In this document: piece after piece, positions 44,068-51,772 of the stretch
Numbering within the stretch: the first letter of the stretch is position 1
Layout: each line of letters begins with the position of its first letter
Origin: ZLKRG08 sp046094385
GTDB lineage: Bacteria > Actinomycetota > Actinomycetes > Nanopelagicales > Nanopelagicaceae
Length of the DNA: 53,982 nucleotides
Direction of reading: 5' to 3'
Assembly (NCBI GenBank): GCA_046094385.1
Contig: JBJTHJ010000071.1
Coordinates: 1-53,982 of the forward strand
Position numbers and translations under genes: made by a program
The notes under the pieces: model-generated
Told to the model about the DNA's origin: nothing
The model's input: only the letters and a program-made list of their open reading frames with translations
Database searches by the model: none

Positions 44068-44916
44068 GAGCTGACCTACCACCAGCAAAATCGAGAAGAG
44101 CGTCAAATAGAGAATCGAAAAATTAAAGATTTTTCCAGCCACTTTCTCATATTCAGATTCATCTTTACGAAGTTTGAAAACTTGTTCGCCAAAGACTATC
44201 GCTAGAACCGCGGTCAATAGATAGCTCCATTGTGCAAGCCCTGCGCTATAAATTGTGGCAAAGGAGCAGAGCGACATCATTATGGTGTGAAACCACATCT
44301 CGATGTAAACGCGTTTGCGAGTTGCAACCACCGGCAACATCGGAATGTTCGCAGCTGAATAATCTTCCCGATATTTGATTGCAATTGCCCAAAAATGCGG
44401 CGGAGTCCAGAAGAAAACCACCAGGAAGAACCAGAATGCTGGCGCTGCCAAAGAATTAGTGACAGCCGACCAGCCAATCAAGACGGGTAGGCAGCCAGCA
44501 ATGCCACCCCACACGATGTTCTGATTGGTATTTGGTTTTAGTGCGACTGTATATATTGCAACATAAAACAGGATTGCAAATGAAGTCAATAAAGTTGCTA
44601 AAGGAGTTGTGAAGAACCAAAAGATCAAAAGGCTGGAAATCATCAAGAAAGTTGCAAACCTTGAAGCGTCTCTCTTGGTTAGGACACCTGCGGCAATAGG
44701 TCGATTTTTGGTGCGTGACATTAATTTGTCAGTTTCGGATTCGATGACCATATTAAATGCATTTGCAGCGCCTGCCGCCAATGTGCCACCGAGTAGTGAT
44801 GCAATTGTTGGAATCAATGGTGGCCAACCTTCCGCCGCCAAGAAAAGCGCTGGGATGGTTGTGATAATGAGCAACTCCACAACTCGAAGCTTCATTAGCT
44901 CTATGTATGGGCGCAC
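44059..44916 (-). CDS. cyoE: Protoheme IX farnesyltransferase (heme O synthase)
   Basis: UbiA-family membrane enzyme making heme O for terminal oxidases (also called ctaB). 285 aa with about eight helices. The Asp-rich signature NMVIESETDKLMSRTKNRP is at about 57-75; the second conserved segment FWTPPHFWAIAIKYREDY is at about 168-185. GTG start, no SD, TAATCT 6 nt upstream, so probably leaderless. Confidence 0.95.
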   Translation of the reverse strand: MRPYIELMKLRVVELLIITTIPALFLAAEGWPPLIPTIASLLGGTLAAGAANAFNMVIESETDKLMSRTKNRPIAAGVLTKRDASRFATFLMISSLLIFWFFTTPLATLLTSFAILFYVAIYTVALKPNTNQNIVWGGIAGCLPVLIGWSAVTNSLAAPAFWFFLVVFFWTPPHFWAIAIKYREDYSAANIPMLPVVATRKRVYIEMWFHTIMMSLCSFATIYSAGLAQWSYLLTAVLAIVFGEQVFKLRKDESEYEKVAGKIFNFSILYLTLFSILLVVGQLLL

Positions 44917-44922
44917 GAGCCA

Positions 44923-44928
44923 AGATTA
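44923..44928 (-). promoter_or_regulatory. -10 box of cyoE
   Basis: TAATCT on the minus strand, 6 nt before the GTG at 44916. Confidence 0.5.
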
Positions 44929-45010
44929 CTAAGGAAAATTGAGTGCGCTCTCCACTTTTTTCCCGAGTGAAAACTAACTGGTGACTTAAATAACTGCCGC
45001 TATCTGAAAT

Positions 45011-46204
45011 CTAGCTTTGGATACTCTCCAAATTCTCGTTACCAGAGTCCCCATCTAAATTTGATGGTGTTGTAAAAGTTGGAACTAACGGAGCAGCTAA
45101 CCTTCCTAGAATCCGATCTATCGTAGATCTCGCAGCGCTCTCTGCCGCGTAATATCTGCCAACTCGATCTGCCAAGATCACGAAGGCATATTCATGATCG
45201 GCAGATTCGATAAATCCTGCCAAACTAACAACTCCACTTAATGATCCAGTCTTCGCTTTAATCAGCCCCACGCTATGAGGAGAAGTTGTAATGAAACGAT
45301 TCTGTAAGGTTCCAGAGATGCCGCTTACGGGTAGGCCATCAATTAGAGTTTTATATTTGGGATCAGCGTGAATCTTCAACAAGACTTGAGCCAAAGTCAT
45401 CGCACTGACTTTATTTTTATGCGATAACCCGCTGCCATCCGTTACCTGCATGACTGGATTATTGATCAAGTGGCGCGCCAAAACATCGTGAAAGACAGGA
45501 TCAATTCCAGTCTCGCCAAAACCGTATCCAGCCTCTTTTGCAGCTAATCTCGCTACATAATCTGCGACGAAGTTATCGCTCCAAAGCAAAGTGTGTTCCA
45601 GGATCTTGGCTAAATTAGGTGAAGTATGAGTGGAGATCGTCGAAGTTATATGTTTATTGTTCTCTTCCAGGGTAATCGGACGCCAAGTGATTCGGTAGCC
45701 GACCCTACGAAAGTCATTGGACATATTAATTCGGGTTCTACTTGTTAAACCATAATATCTGATCGTAATCGATCTACTTTTGGCGTTAACTCTGATCTTA
45801 TTTACCAGAGTACCGCTCCAAACGAATTTATCACTTCTTGCTAAACGAGCGCTTGGGGTAATTGAAGGGTCAAAATCCCCTGAAATTTGAAAGGTATTTT
45901 TCAAATTAGTTTTATAGATGTAGGTAGAGAAAGTCTGCTCTTCTGGTAAATAGTCGAGGATTGACAGAGCGCTTATTAATTTCAAGGTGGATGCAGGTTT
46001 TCTTGCACTTGCACCATCCCGGTTGAAAACTACTTGGCCACTTTTTAAATCAACCAGAACCATGGCCGGATTTCCTAAATTCTTATTTCTTATCAACTCT
46101 GAAAAGACTATGGGAATTCGCTCCATCTTGACCGGTGTGATGGCGTGCGCGTTTGGTGTTAGGCATATCAATGCCAATACAGTTGCGAGAAACTTTAAAC
46201 GCAT
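45011..46204 (-). CDS. dacB: D-alanyl-D-alanine carboxypeptidase/endopeptidase (PBP4 family)
   Basis: Peptidoglycan-trimming enzyme, 397 aa. Signal peptide is 1-21 (ends NAHA). Active-site motifs: S-x-x-K in KPASTLKLIS (about 66-75), S-x-N in WSDNFVADY, and K-T-G in IKAKTGSLSGVV. Type-4 PBPs release D-Ala or cut cross-links outside the membrane. The ATG shares one base with the upstream stop (TGATG). Confidence 0.93.
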   Translation of the reverse strand: MRLKFLATVLALICLTPNAHAITPVKMERIPIVFSELIRNKNLGNPAMVLVDLKSGQVVFNRDGASARKPASTLKLISALSILDYLPEEQTFSTYIYKTNLKNTFQISGDFDPSITPSARLARSDKFVWSGTLVNKIRVNAKSRSITIRYYGLTSRTRINMSNDFRRVGYRITWRPITLEENNKHITSTISTHTSPNLAKILEHTLLWSDNFVADYVARLAAKEAGYGFGETGIDPVFHDVLARHLINNPVMQVTDGSGLSHKNKVSAMTLAQVLLKIHADPKYKTLIDGLPVSGISGTLQNRFITTSPHSVGLIKAKTGSLSGVVSLAGFIESADHEYAFVILADRVGRYYAAESAARSTIDRILGRLAAPLVPTFTTPSNLDGDSGNENLESIQS

Positions 46205-46545
46205 CAAATAGCTACGGCGATAACCACATTAAATACAGTCAAACCAAGCAAAGTCGCCCAAATACCATTTGAAAGCTTGGCCTTATTCTGGTTTTGATAT
46301 CCAAGAATCATGATTACTATCAAGACCACGAATTTCAAGCCAACTTTTGCATGGCTCATGTCATCCTCAAGCGCGGAGTTAATTCCAACTAGCGCAAAAC
46401 CAGCAACCAATGCGGTCATCGCTGCATGCATGAACCCTTTGGATAGCTTCTTAACTGGTTTGGCAGTCTGGGTGATTAAGAGAACCAGCATGCCAAGCAC
46501 GCTTGCGACGTGAATCAGAAGAAATATCGATTTTGCGATTTCCAT
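46204..46545 (-). CDS. Small four-helix membrane protein, unknown function
   Basis: 113 aa with four membrane segments (about 4-24, 38-57, 66-84, 91-111) and a short loop SALEDDMSHAK. No family recognised; similar small proteins occur in actinobacteria without known role. ATG 46545 is chosen because GGGGG lies 5 nt upstream; the longer reading to 46662 crosses the promoter of the divergent methylase gene. It is coupled to dacB through TGATG. Confidence 0.72.
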   Translation of the reverse strand: MEIAKSIFLLIHVASVLGMLVLLITQTAKPVKKLSKGFMHAAMTALVAGFALVGINSALEDDMSHAKVGLKFVVLIVIMILGYQNQNKAKLSNGIWATLLGLTVFNVVIAVAI

Positions 46546-46583
46546 GGCTACCCCCAAATTGACCAATTGCATACGAATGCTAT

Positions 46584-46589
46584 TAGAGT
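46584..46589 (+). promoter_or_regulatory. -10 box of the TrmH-type methyltransferase gene
   Basis: TAGAGT, 7 nt before the ATG at 46597. TTGACC lies at 46559-46564 with a 19-bp spacer. Confidence 0.5.
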
Positions 46590-46596
46590 TCCCATT

Positions 46597-47238
46597 ATGC
46601 CGAATACACCCGCCGATATTGGCCCAGGTGAGTTTTATCCTGTAGTTGGCGTGGGGCCTCATCCGAAACCTTGGCCGACCGGTGATCAGTACGACCCCGA
46701 TTTACTAGAAAATGGCGATCGCAGAAATGTCCTCGACCACTATCGCTATTGGAAAGTATCTGCGATTGTCGAAGATTTGAATACCAAGAGACATGGATTA
46801 CAAATTGCAATAGAAAACTGGCAACATGATTTAAATATTGGTTCGATAGTCAGAACTGCCAATGCTTTCAACGTGAGCGCAGTTCACATTGTCGGAAAAC
46901 GCGACTGGAATCGACGTGGGGCGATGGTCACGGATCGATATTTAACAGTAATACACCACCCAACAGTTGCTGAATTCTCTAATTGGTGTAGCGAGAACAG
47001 TTTGCCGATTATTGGTATAGATAATGTCGAGGGATCAAAGAAATTAGAGTCAGCAAAGTTGCCTGAGAATTGCGTTCTGCTCTTCGGTCAAGAAGGTGCA
47101 GGTATGTCCGAGGAGGGCATTGCAGTCTGTGAAGTTTTATATGAAATCGCACAGTATGGATCGACCAGATCCATGAATGCATCTGCAGCGGGTGCTATCG
47201 CCATGTACCACTGGGCGTTACAAAATCTACCGCGATAA
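46597..47238 (+). CDS. TrmH/SpoU-family RNA methyltransferase
   Basis: SAM-dependent 2'-O-methyltransferase of the SPOUT class, 213 aa. The three SpoU motifs are visible: NWQHDLNIGSIVRTANAF, VLLFGQEGAGMSEEGI and STRSMNASAAGAIAMYHW. The substrate, tRNA or rRNA, cannot be told. The upstream in-frame ATG (46510) lies before the predicted promoter and is not used. The 3' end overlaps the phosphatase gene by 12 bp. Confidence 0.9.
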   Translation: MPNTPADIGPGEFYPVVGVGPHPKPWPTGDQYDPDLLENGDRRNVLDHYRYWKVSAIVEDLNTKRHGLQIAIENWQHDLNIGSIVRTANAFNVSAVHIVGKRDWNRRGAMVTDRYLTVIHHPTVAEFSNWCSENSLPIIGIDNVEGSKKLESAKLPENCVLLFGQEGAGMSEEGIAVCEVLYEIAQYGSTRSMNASAAGAIAMYHWALQNLPR

Positions 47239-47742
47239 CTCGTGCAGCAGTCCTGAGATTGCGCTATCTATCATCTCGTAAACTGCTTCAAAATGTCCTA
47301 TCGCCAACGAATATGGATCAGGTACTTCAAGTTTTACGTAATCAGATGAATCGCGATTTACCTCTCGAAGTTTGAGGTCAAATTCACGTAAGTAGAAAAC
47401 TTTGTGTTTCACCTCTTCGTTTGCCAACGCCATCACATTGCCAAAATTTGATGAGTCCATAACTAAGATCAAGTCGGATGAATAAAAATCATTCTTAGAG
47501 AATTTCTTTGCGATGTGATCATATTTCAAACCGTGTTTCTCCCAAGTCTCTTTGGACATGGGATTTGGTCCTTCTCCTACATGCCAAGGGCCAGTGCCAG
47601 AACTATCGACAATGATTTTGGGGCTATTGATCTCGCCTCTGCGATTATGCAAAATCGCTGCCGCCATTGGAGAACGGCAGATATTTCCAAGGCAAACCAT
47701 GGAGATGATCACTTGGGTCTTGCCCTCTAGATGCTTAAGCAT
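47227..47742 (-). CDS. Low-molecular-weight protein-tyrosine phosphatase
   Basis: 171 aa. The P-loop C-x5-R is C17-LGNIC-R23-SP, and the catalytic Asp is in VPDPYSLAIGHFEAVYEMI. Target unknown; in actinobacteria this family dephosphorylates kinases or other proteins and may be secreted. ATG 47742 is chosen because the longer readings run through the promoter region; TACAAT lies 9 nt upstream. Divergent from the MFS gene with 25 bp between starts. Confidence 0.9.
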   Translation of the reverse strand: MLKHLEGKTQVIISMVCLGNICRSPMAAAILHNRRGEINSPKIIVDSSGTGPWHVGEGPNPMSKETWEKHGLKYDHIAKKFSKNDFYSSDLILVMDSSNFGNVMALANEEVKHKVFYLREFDLKLREVNRDSSDYVKLEVPDPYSLAIGHFEAVYEMIDSAISGLLHELSR

Positions 47743-47751
47743 GATTGGCGA

Positions 47752-47757
47752 ATTGTA
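47752..47757 (-). promoter_or_regulatory. -10 box of the LMW phosphatase gene
   Basis: TACAAT on the minus strand, 9 nt before the ATG at 47742. It overlaps the divergent box at 47756-47761 by two bases. Confidence 0.5.
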
Positions 47758-47761
47758 ATCT
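47756..47761 (+). promoter_or_regulatory. -10 box of the MFS transporter gene
   Basis: TAATCT, 6 nt before the GTG at 47768. It shares two bases with the oppositely directed TACAAT. Confidence 0.5.
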
Positions 47762-47767
47762 TTGGGA

Positions 47768-48913
47768 GTGAAGCGTTGGTTATCGAGGAACTTGATCGTT
47801 TTAACCATCGTCTCCATGGCCCAAGATGCCGCCAGCGAATTGATCTATCCGCTGATGCCACTATTAATTGCCGGCGTAGTTGGAGCTGCACCATTGGCGT
47901 TAGGCATCATCGAAGGTTTCGCAGAATTTGTGGCAGGAGTATCGAAGCTTTATGCAGGAAAATTCAGCGATCGTTTCGGCCGCAAAAGGTTTGTAGTTGG
48001 TGGCTATTCTGCTGCAGTTTTAGGAAAAGTATTTGTGGTCTTTTCGCTTAGTTGGCAGGGGATTTTTGCAGGAAGAGTTATTGATCGAATTGGAAAAGGT
48101 TTTAGAGGTGCGCCCCGAGATGCGTTGATTCATGATGGTGTTGAAGATAGACACTTGGGCAAAGCTTTTGGTTTTCATAGAGCCGGCGATAATTTAGGCG
48201 CAGTCATTGGTCCATTGCTTGCACTATTTTTATTGGCGCTCACCAATGATGACGTCAGAACCGTTGCCAAATGGGCGCTGATTCCTGCACTTCTTAGCGC
48301 TGCCTTAACTTTTTTTGTGAAAGAAGTTAGAGCAGTAAAACCTGCCCAGAGATTTGAAAAAGTACCACTAACGCCAAAATTGAAGAAGACCATTGCGCTA
48401 TTGGTGGCAATTCAATTGACCAATATCCCAGATGCATTACTACTACTTCGTTTGCACGATATGGGATTTAGCACCAAGGGGGTGGTGCTTGGATATGCGC
48501 TTTATATGTTCGTTGCTACTTTGGCAGCATACCCAGCAGGCAAAGTTGCAGATCGGTTACACCCAAAACAGGTTTATCTAGTCGGGCTTACCATCTTTGC
48601 AATTGCTTATATAACATTAGGTTTAACCAATAGCCACGCCGTCGCGCTAATTGCACTAGCTCTATATGGCTTCTTCCCCGCCCTTACCGATGGAGTTGGA
48701 AAGGCTTGGATCGGAAGACTTAGCTCTCCCGAAGCTCGCGGTTATTCGCAAGGCCTATTCCAAGCAACCATGAGTTTTGCCATCTTGGCAGCTGGAATTT
48801 GGGGCGGACTCTTGTGGAGCAGTGGAACTACGGAAATCGCATTGGTAATAGCGGGAATAGGCGCTTTAGTCGGTGCCCTCTTGATCAGCCAATATAGATC
48901 TGACGCTATCTAA
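47768..48913 (+). CDS. MFS transporter
   Basis: 381 aa with about eleven to twelve membrane helices. The loop-2 signature YAGKFSDRFGRKRFVVGG is at about 61-78 and its repeat in the second half is AGKVADRLHPKQVYLVG. Substrate unknown; drug or small-solute exporter is likely. GTG 47768 is preferred over TTG 47762 because of promoter spacing. The last 48 bp are antisense to the end of the TPR gene, the largest overlap in the window. Confidence 0.85.
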   Translation: MKRWLSRNLIVLTIVSMAQDAASELIYPLMPLLIAGVVGAAPLALGIIEGFAEFVAGVSKLYAGKFSDRFGRKRFVVGGYSAAVLGKVFVVFSLSWQGIFAGRVIDRIGKGFRGAPRDALIHDGVEDRHLGKAFGFHRAGDNLGAVIGPLLALFLLALTNDDVRTVAKWALIPALLSAALTFFVKEVRAVKPAQRFEKVPLTPKLKKTIALLVAIQLTNIPDALLLLRLHDMGFSTKGVVLGYALYMFVATLAAYPAGKVADRLHPKQVYLVGLTIFAIAYITLGLTNSHAVALIALALYGFFPALTDGVGKAWIGRLSSPEARGYSQGLFQATMSFAILAAGIWGGLLWSSGTTEIALVIAGIGALVGALLISQYRSDAI

Positions 48914-49807
48914 TCTGCGATCGATCTCAATAGCTTCCTCTTCCCGACCGATTTTTCTAAGAATCGAGGCGATTTCACTTTCGATGTCAACGATGAATTC
49001 GAAATCGCGAGGCTCTTCTTCGGATGCAGTAGTTAGTACCTGATCTAAAGTCGCCAAAGCATCTTCATGGTCTCCTAAAAGATCCAAAGCTTTGGCAAAT
49101 TCAAAGAGCGTGATGATCTGGCGACGATGATCGTGTGCAGTCTCGAATACATCCAAAGCGGCACGCGCTTTATCTAGGGCCTTTTCGCCATCTTCAAGTT
49201 TGTTATAGCAAGATGCAATTTTTTGATCACAACGTGCTACATGTAAAACCTCTTTATGTTTCTTGTAAAGTCCCCGAGCTTCTTCGAAGGTGGCGATGGC
49301 CGCTTGATAATCGCCTAGTTCACGATATGCACAACCAATCAAGTGCAAATCTGAAGCAGCTCCAAGCTCGTTGCCATCTACCAAATGTTCTTGAGCGCAT
49401 TCGTTCATCGTTTCGACGACTTGTTGATACTTCTTTGAGGAATACCACCATTCACCCAAAGTGCAAGCAAGCTCTAGCGCTATCGGTGATCTATTCTTAC
49501 GCAAAAGATCAACTGCTTTGGACATCGCATTAGCAGCTTCATCAATTCTCTTTAATTGATTTAAGTTGTAGCCGATTGCCGAATAGGCTTGTGCTAATTC
49601 TTCGACAGTGTTATTGGAGCCAATTTCGGTGTAAATATCTCGCGCACTCTCTGCGAGCGCTAGCGCTTCGTCATACTGTCCACGCGCATACACTCGCGCA
49701 CTTAATTCGTAATAGGTATTGGCACGTTCCAGGCCATTGGTCTCTGGTATTCGATCCCAGAGCATCTCCTCTGTGATGATCTCTTCATTCTCTTCTTCGC
49801 CCATCAT
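48866..49807 (-). CDS. TPR-repeat protein
   Basis: 313 aa, acidic (EEENEEIITEE at the N-terminus), made of about six tetratricopeptide repeats between residues 30 and 300 (for example YDEALALAESARDIYTEIG, DYQAAIATFEEARGLYKKH, EKALDKARAALDVFE). Such proteins act as scaffolds; partner unknown. Two adjacent ATGs (49807, 49804) follow AGGAGG. The longer reading to 49876 is not supported. It is divergent from the cbiM operon. Confidence 0.82.
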   Translation of the reverse strand: MMGEEENEEIITEEMLWDRIPETNGLERANTYYELSARVYARGQYDEALALAESARDIYTEIGSNNTVEELAQAYSAIGYNLNQLKRIDEAANAMSKAVDLLRKNRSPIALELACTLGEWWYSSKKYQQVVETMNECAQEHLVDGNELGAASDLHLIGCAYRELGDYQAAIATFEEARGLYKKHKEVLHVARCDQKIASCYNKLEDGEKALDKARAALDVFETAHDHRRQIITLFEFAKALDLLGDHEDALATLDQVLTTASEEEPRDFEFIVDIESEIASILRKIGREEEAIEIDRRLDSVRSILADQEGTD

Positions 49808-49951
49808 CGCCTCCTGCTTGAAGCAAGTAATCTGGAATCGAACATGGGGAATTGCGCTAAAGATAGACCTCTTCACCCTTTGGCGTTGCCCTTTTCACGA
49901 CAATTATTGGAGAAATTGATGAGTCTTTGACATAGCCAATATCGATCTTGC

Positions 49952-49980
49952 TTGTCCCTTTCTCGCTTCTGCCCTAGACT
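49952..49980 (+). promoter_or_regulatory. Promoter of the cbiM operon
   Basis: TTGTCC (49952-49957), a 17-bp spacer and TAGACT (49975-49980). The predicted start of transcription is near 49987, directly before the palindrome at 49988-50004. Confidence 0.55.
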
Positions 49981-49987
49981 GGGCTTC

Positions 49988-50004
49988 TTGCAAATGATTT
50001 GCAA
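49988..50004. promoter_or_regulatory. Nur-like operator palindrome of the cbiM operon
   Basis: TTGCAAATGATTTGCAA is a perfect 8-1-8 inverted repeat. It fits the TTGCAA-N5-TTGCAA layout known for the Fur-family nickel regulator Nur of Streptomyces. Its place at +1 to +17 of the predicted transcript suits repression. It is followed by GGGG before the cbiM ATG. Regulator identity is inference. Confidence 0.6.
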
Positions 50005-50024
50005 AAACTAAGAGGCAGGGGCAG

Positions 50025-50693
50025 ATGCATATTCCAGATGGGTTTATCGACCCTAAGACCTCAGCCGCCTTTGCCGCCGCCGCGATCGCCGGCGTTGGCT
50101 ATGCCCTGCGCGGTGCAAAGCGCCAATTAAGCGAGAAGAGCGCGCCCCTTGCTGGCCTTACCGCGGTCTATGTCTTCGCTGTTCAAATGATCAATTTCCC
50201 TGTCGCAGCTGGTACTTCTGGCCATCTACTTGGCGGTGCGCTCGCGGCAGTTTTGGTTGGACCCTTTGCCGCTTCACTTGCCATAACTGTGGTCCTACTT
50301 ATCCAAGGCTTCCTATTTGCCGATGGAGGCTTATCTGCCCTTGGTTTAAATATCTTTAATATCTCATTGCTTGGTGTCTGGTTTGGCTATGGAGTCTTTT
50401 TGCTGGTGCGAAAGATCCTGCCAAAGAAGAAGAGTTCGATCGCAATCGCTTCTGCAATTGCCGGATTCTTATCAGTGCCAGTAGCAGCGTTAGGTTTCGT
50501 ATTGCAATATGCAATTGGCGCAACCGCAACCTTCTCAACCCAGACAGTTTTAGCTGCAATGGTCGGAACGCATTTACTCATTGGAATTGGTGAAGCCATC
50601 ATCACCTTCTTAACTGTTAGCGCAGTGATTGCAAGTCGCTCTGATTTAGTATTTGGATGGCAGGCAATAAAGCCCGCCTTGGTGATCAAGTGA
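50025..50693 (+). CDS. cbiM: ECF nickel/cobalt transporter substrate-binding component (CbiM/NikM)
   Basis: Membrane S-component of an energy-coupling-factor importer for Co2+ or Ni2+, 222 aa with about seven helices. It begins MHIPDGFIDPKTS, the family's metal-binding N-terminus in which the first residues and His2 bind the ion, so the start is secure. The loop INFPVAAGTSGHLLGG is also typical. First gene of a four-gene operon and ends in GTGA overlap with the next gene. The Nur-like operator favours nickel. Confidence 0.93.
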   Translation: MHIPDGFIDPKTSAAFAAAAIAGVGYALRGAKRQLSEKSAPLAGLTAVYVFAVQMINFPVAAGTSGHLLGGALAAVLVGPFAASLAITVVLLIQGFLFADGGLSALGLNIFNISLLGVWFGYGVFLLVRKILPKKKSSIAIASAIAGFLSVPVAALGFVLQYAIGATATFSTQTVLAAMVGTHLLIGIGEAIITFLTVSAVIASRSDLVFGWQAIKPALVIK

Positions 50694-50992
50694 TAAACCA
50701 AAAAAAGTTCTATCTAATTTGCGCAGTAGTCACTTTGATTTTAGCTGGTGTGGTCTCGTTCTATGCCTCTTCTTCGCCTGATGGACTAGAAAAAGTTGCG
50801 GAACGAATTGGATTTATTGACACCGCCAAAGATCATGCAATCGACAATAGTCCATTGGCAGATTATGGTGTCAAAGGCATAGAAAATGATCGCGTCAGCG
50901 TTGGAATCTCCGGAATCATTGGTGTGGCCATCACGGGTGTTGTTGCATACATAATTTTTATGGCCTTGGCACGTAAAAAACGAGATAAATAA
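50690..50992 (+). CDS. PDGLE-domain component (CbiN/NikN-like)
   Basis: 100-aa protein with two membrane helices (about 7-27 and 72-95) and the extracytoplasmic signature SSPDGLEKVAERIGF that defines the PDGLE family. These proteins replace or accompany CbiN in Ni/Co ECF importers. GTG at 50690 overlaps the cbiM stop (GTGA); the longer reading from 50657 lies inside cbiM and is rejected. Confidence 0.85.
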   Translation: MINQKKFYLICAVVTLILAGVVSFYASSSPDGLEKVAERIGFIDTAKDHAIDNSPLADYGVKGIENDRVSVGISGIIGVAITGVVAYIIFMALARKKRDK

Positions 50993-51004
50993 GGATATTT
51001 AGCG

Positions 51005-51772
51005 ATGGAATCGGTGGATGTTCACCATGGGCACCACCATGGTCATGATGTCGGTGAACGCTTTTATATTCATCGCCACTCCGTCATTCATCAATTAGCA
51101 CCGCAAGCCAAAATTCTCACTATTTTTGCTTTTCTAATTGTGGTCATTTCAACTCCAATTCAGCGCTATCCAGCCTTTATCGGTTTTGCACTAATCGTGC
51201 TGGCATTGATTTTCACAGCTCAACTACCACTTTTCACGGTATTAAAACGGACTACCGTTGAAATACCTTTCTTGCTCTTTGCGATTTTGATGCCTTTTGT
51301 AAGCCCCGATAAGAACGCTGGGTTGATAGCGGCTGCCTCAATTATCAGCAAGGCCACTATTGGCACACTGCTTGCGATCATTCTCTCTAGCACCACCCCA
51401 GCTCGTGAAATTCTCCGGGGGTTTGAGATTTTGAAATTGCCCAACCTTCTGGTTCAAATTGCAACCTTCATGTTGAGATATCTAAATGTAATCAACGATG
51501 AGATGGAACGCATGGCGGTTGCACGAGCATCACGTGGTTTTGAACCTCGTGGCATCAAAGATTGGAAATTTCTTGCATCTGCTGCTGGCGCACTCTTTAT
51601 TCGATCTTACGAGCGAGGTGAGCGAGTGCATTTGTCCATGATCTCTAGAGGTTACGAAGGAAGATTACCTGCAATCGAAAACCCTCGAGTTAAGAAAAAT
51701 GAGAAGCTCGTTATTTTTTCACTACTAATTGTGGCAATGCTGCTCTCTCTTTTCGGAGGAATGCTTAAATGA
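51005..51772 (+). CDS. cbiQ: ECF transporter transmembrane component CbiQ
   Basis: T-component coupling the ATPase to CbiM, 255 aa with about five helices. The two coupling motifs are MAVARASRGFEP and LSMISRGYEGR (Ala/Ser-Arg-Gly signature). The N-terminus is His-rich (VHHGHHHGHD, residues 6-15), which looks like a metal-binding extension. AAGGAT lies 9 nt before the ATG. It ends in an ATGA overlap with cbiO. Confidence 0.92.
   Translation: MESVDVHHGHHHGHDVGERFYIHRHSVIHQLAPQAKILTIFAFLIVVISTPIQRYPAFIGFALIVLALIFTAQLPLFTVLKRTTVEIPFLLFAILMPFVSPDKNAGLIAAASIISKATIGTLLAIILSSTTPAREILRGFEILKLPNLLVQIATFMLRYLNVINDEMERMAVARASRGFEPRGIKDWKFLASAAGALFIRSYERGERVHLSMISRGYEGRLPAIENPRVKKNEKLVIFSLLIVAMLLSLFGGMLK

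Noticed and set aside
46546..46662. N-terminal extension of the four-helix membrane protein
   Set aside because: The extension is polar, lacks an SD and crosses the promoter and start of the divergent methylase gene.
49927..49932. TTGACA as the cbiM -35
   Set aside because: No TANNNT lies 16-19 bp downstream; the TTGTCC/TAGACT pair is better spaced.
49877..50024. Cobalamin riboswitch before cbiM
   Set aside because: The spacer between promoter and ATG is under 40 nt, far too short, and the B12-box is absent.
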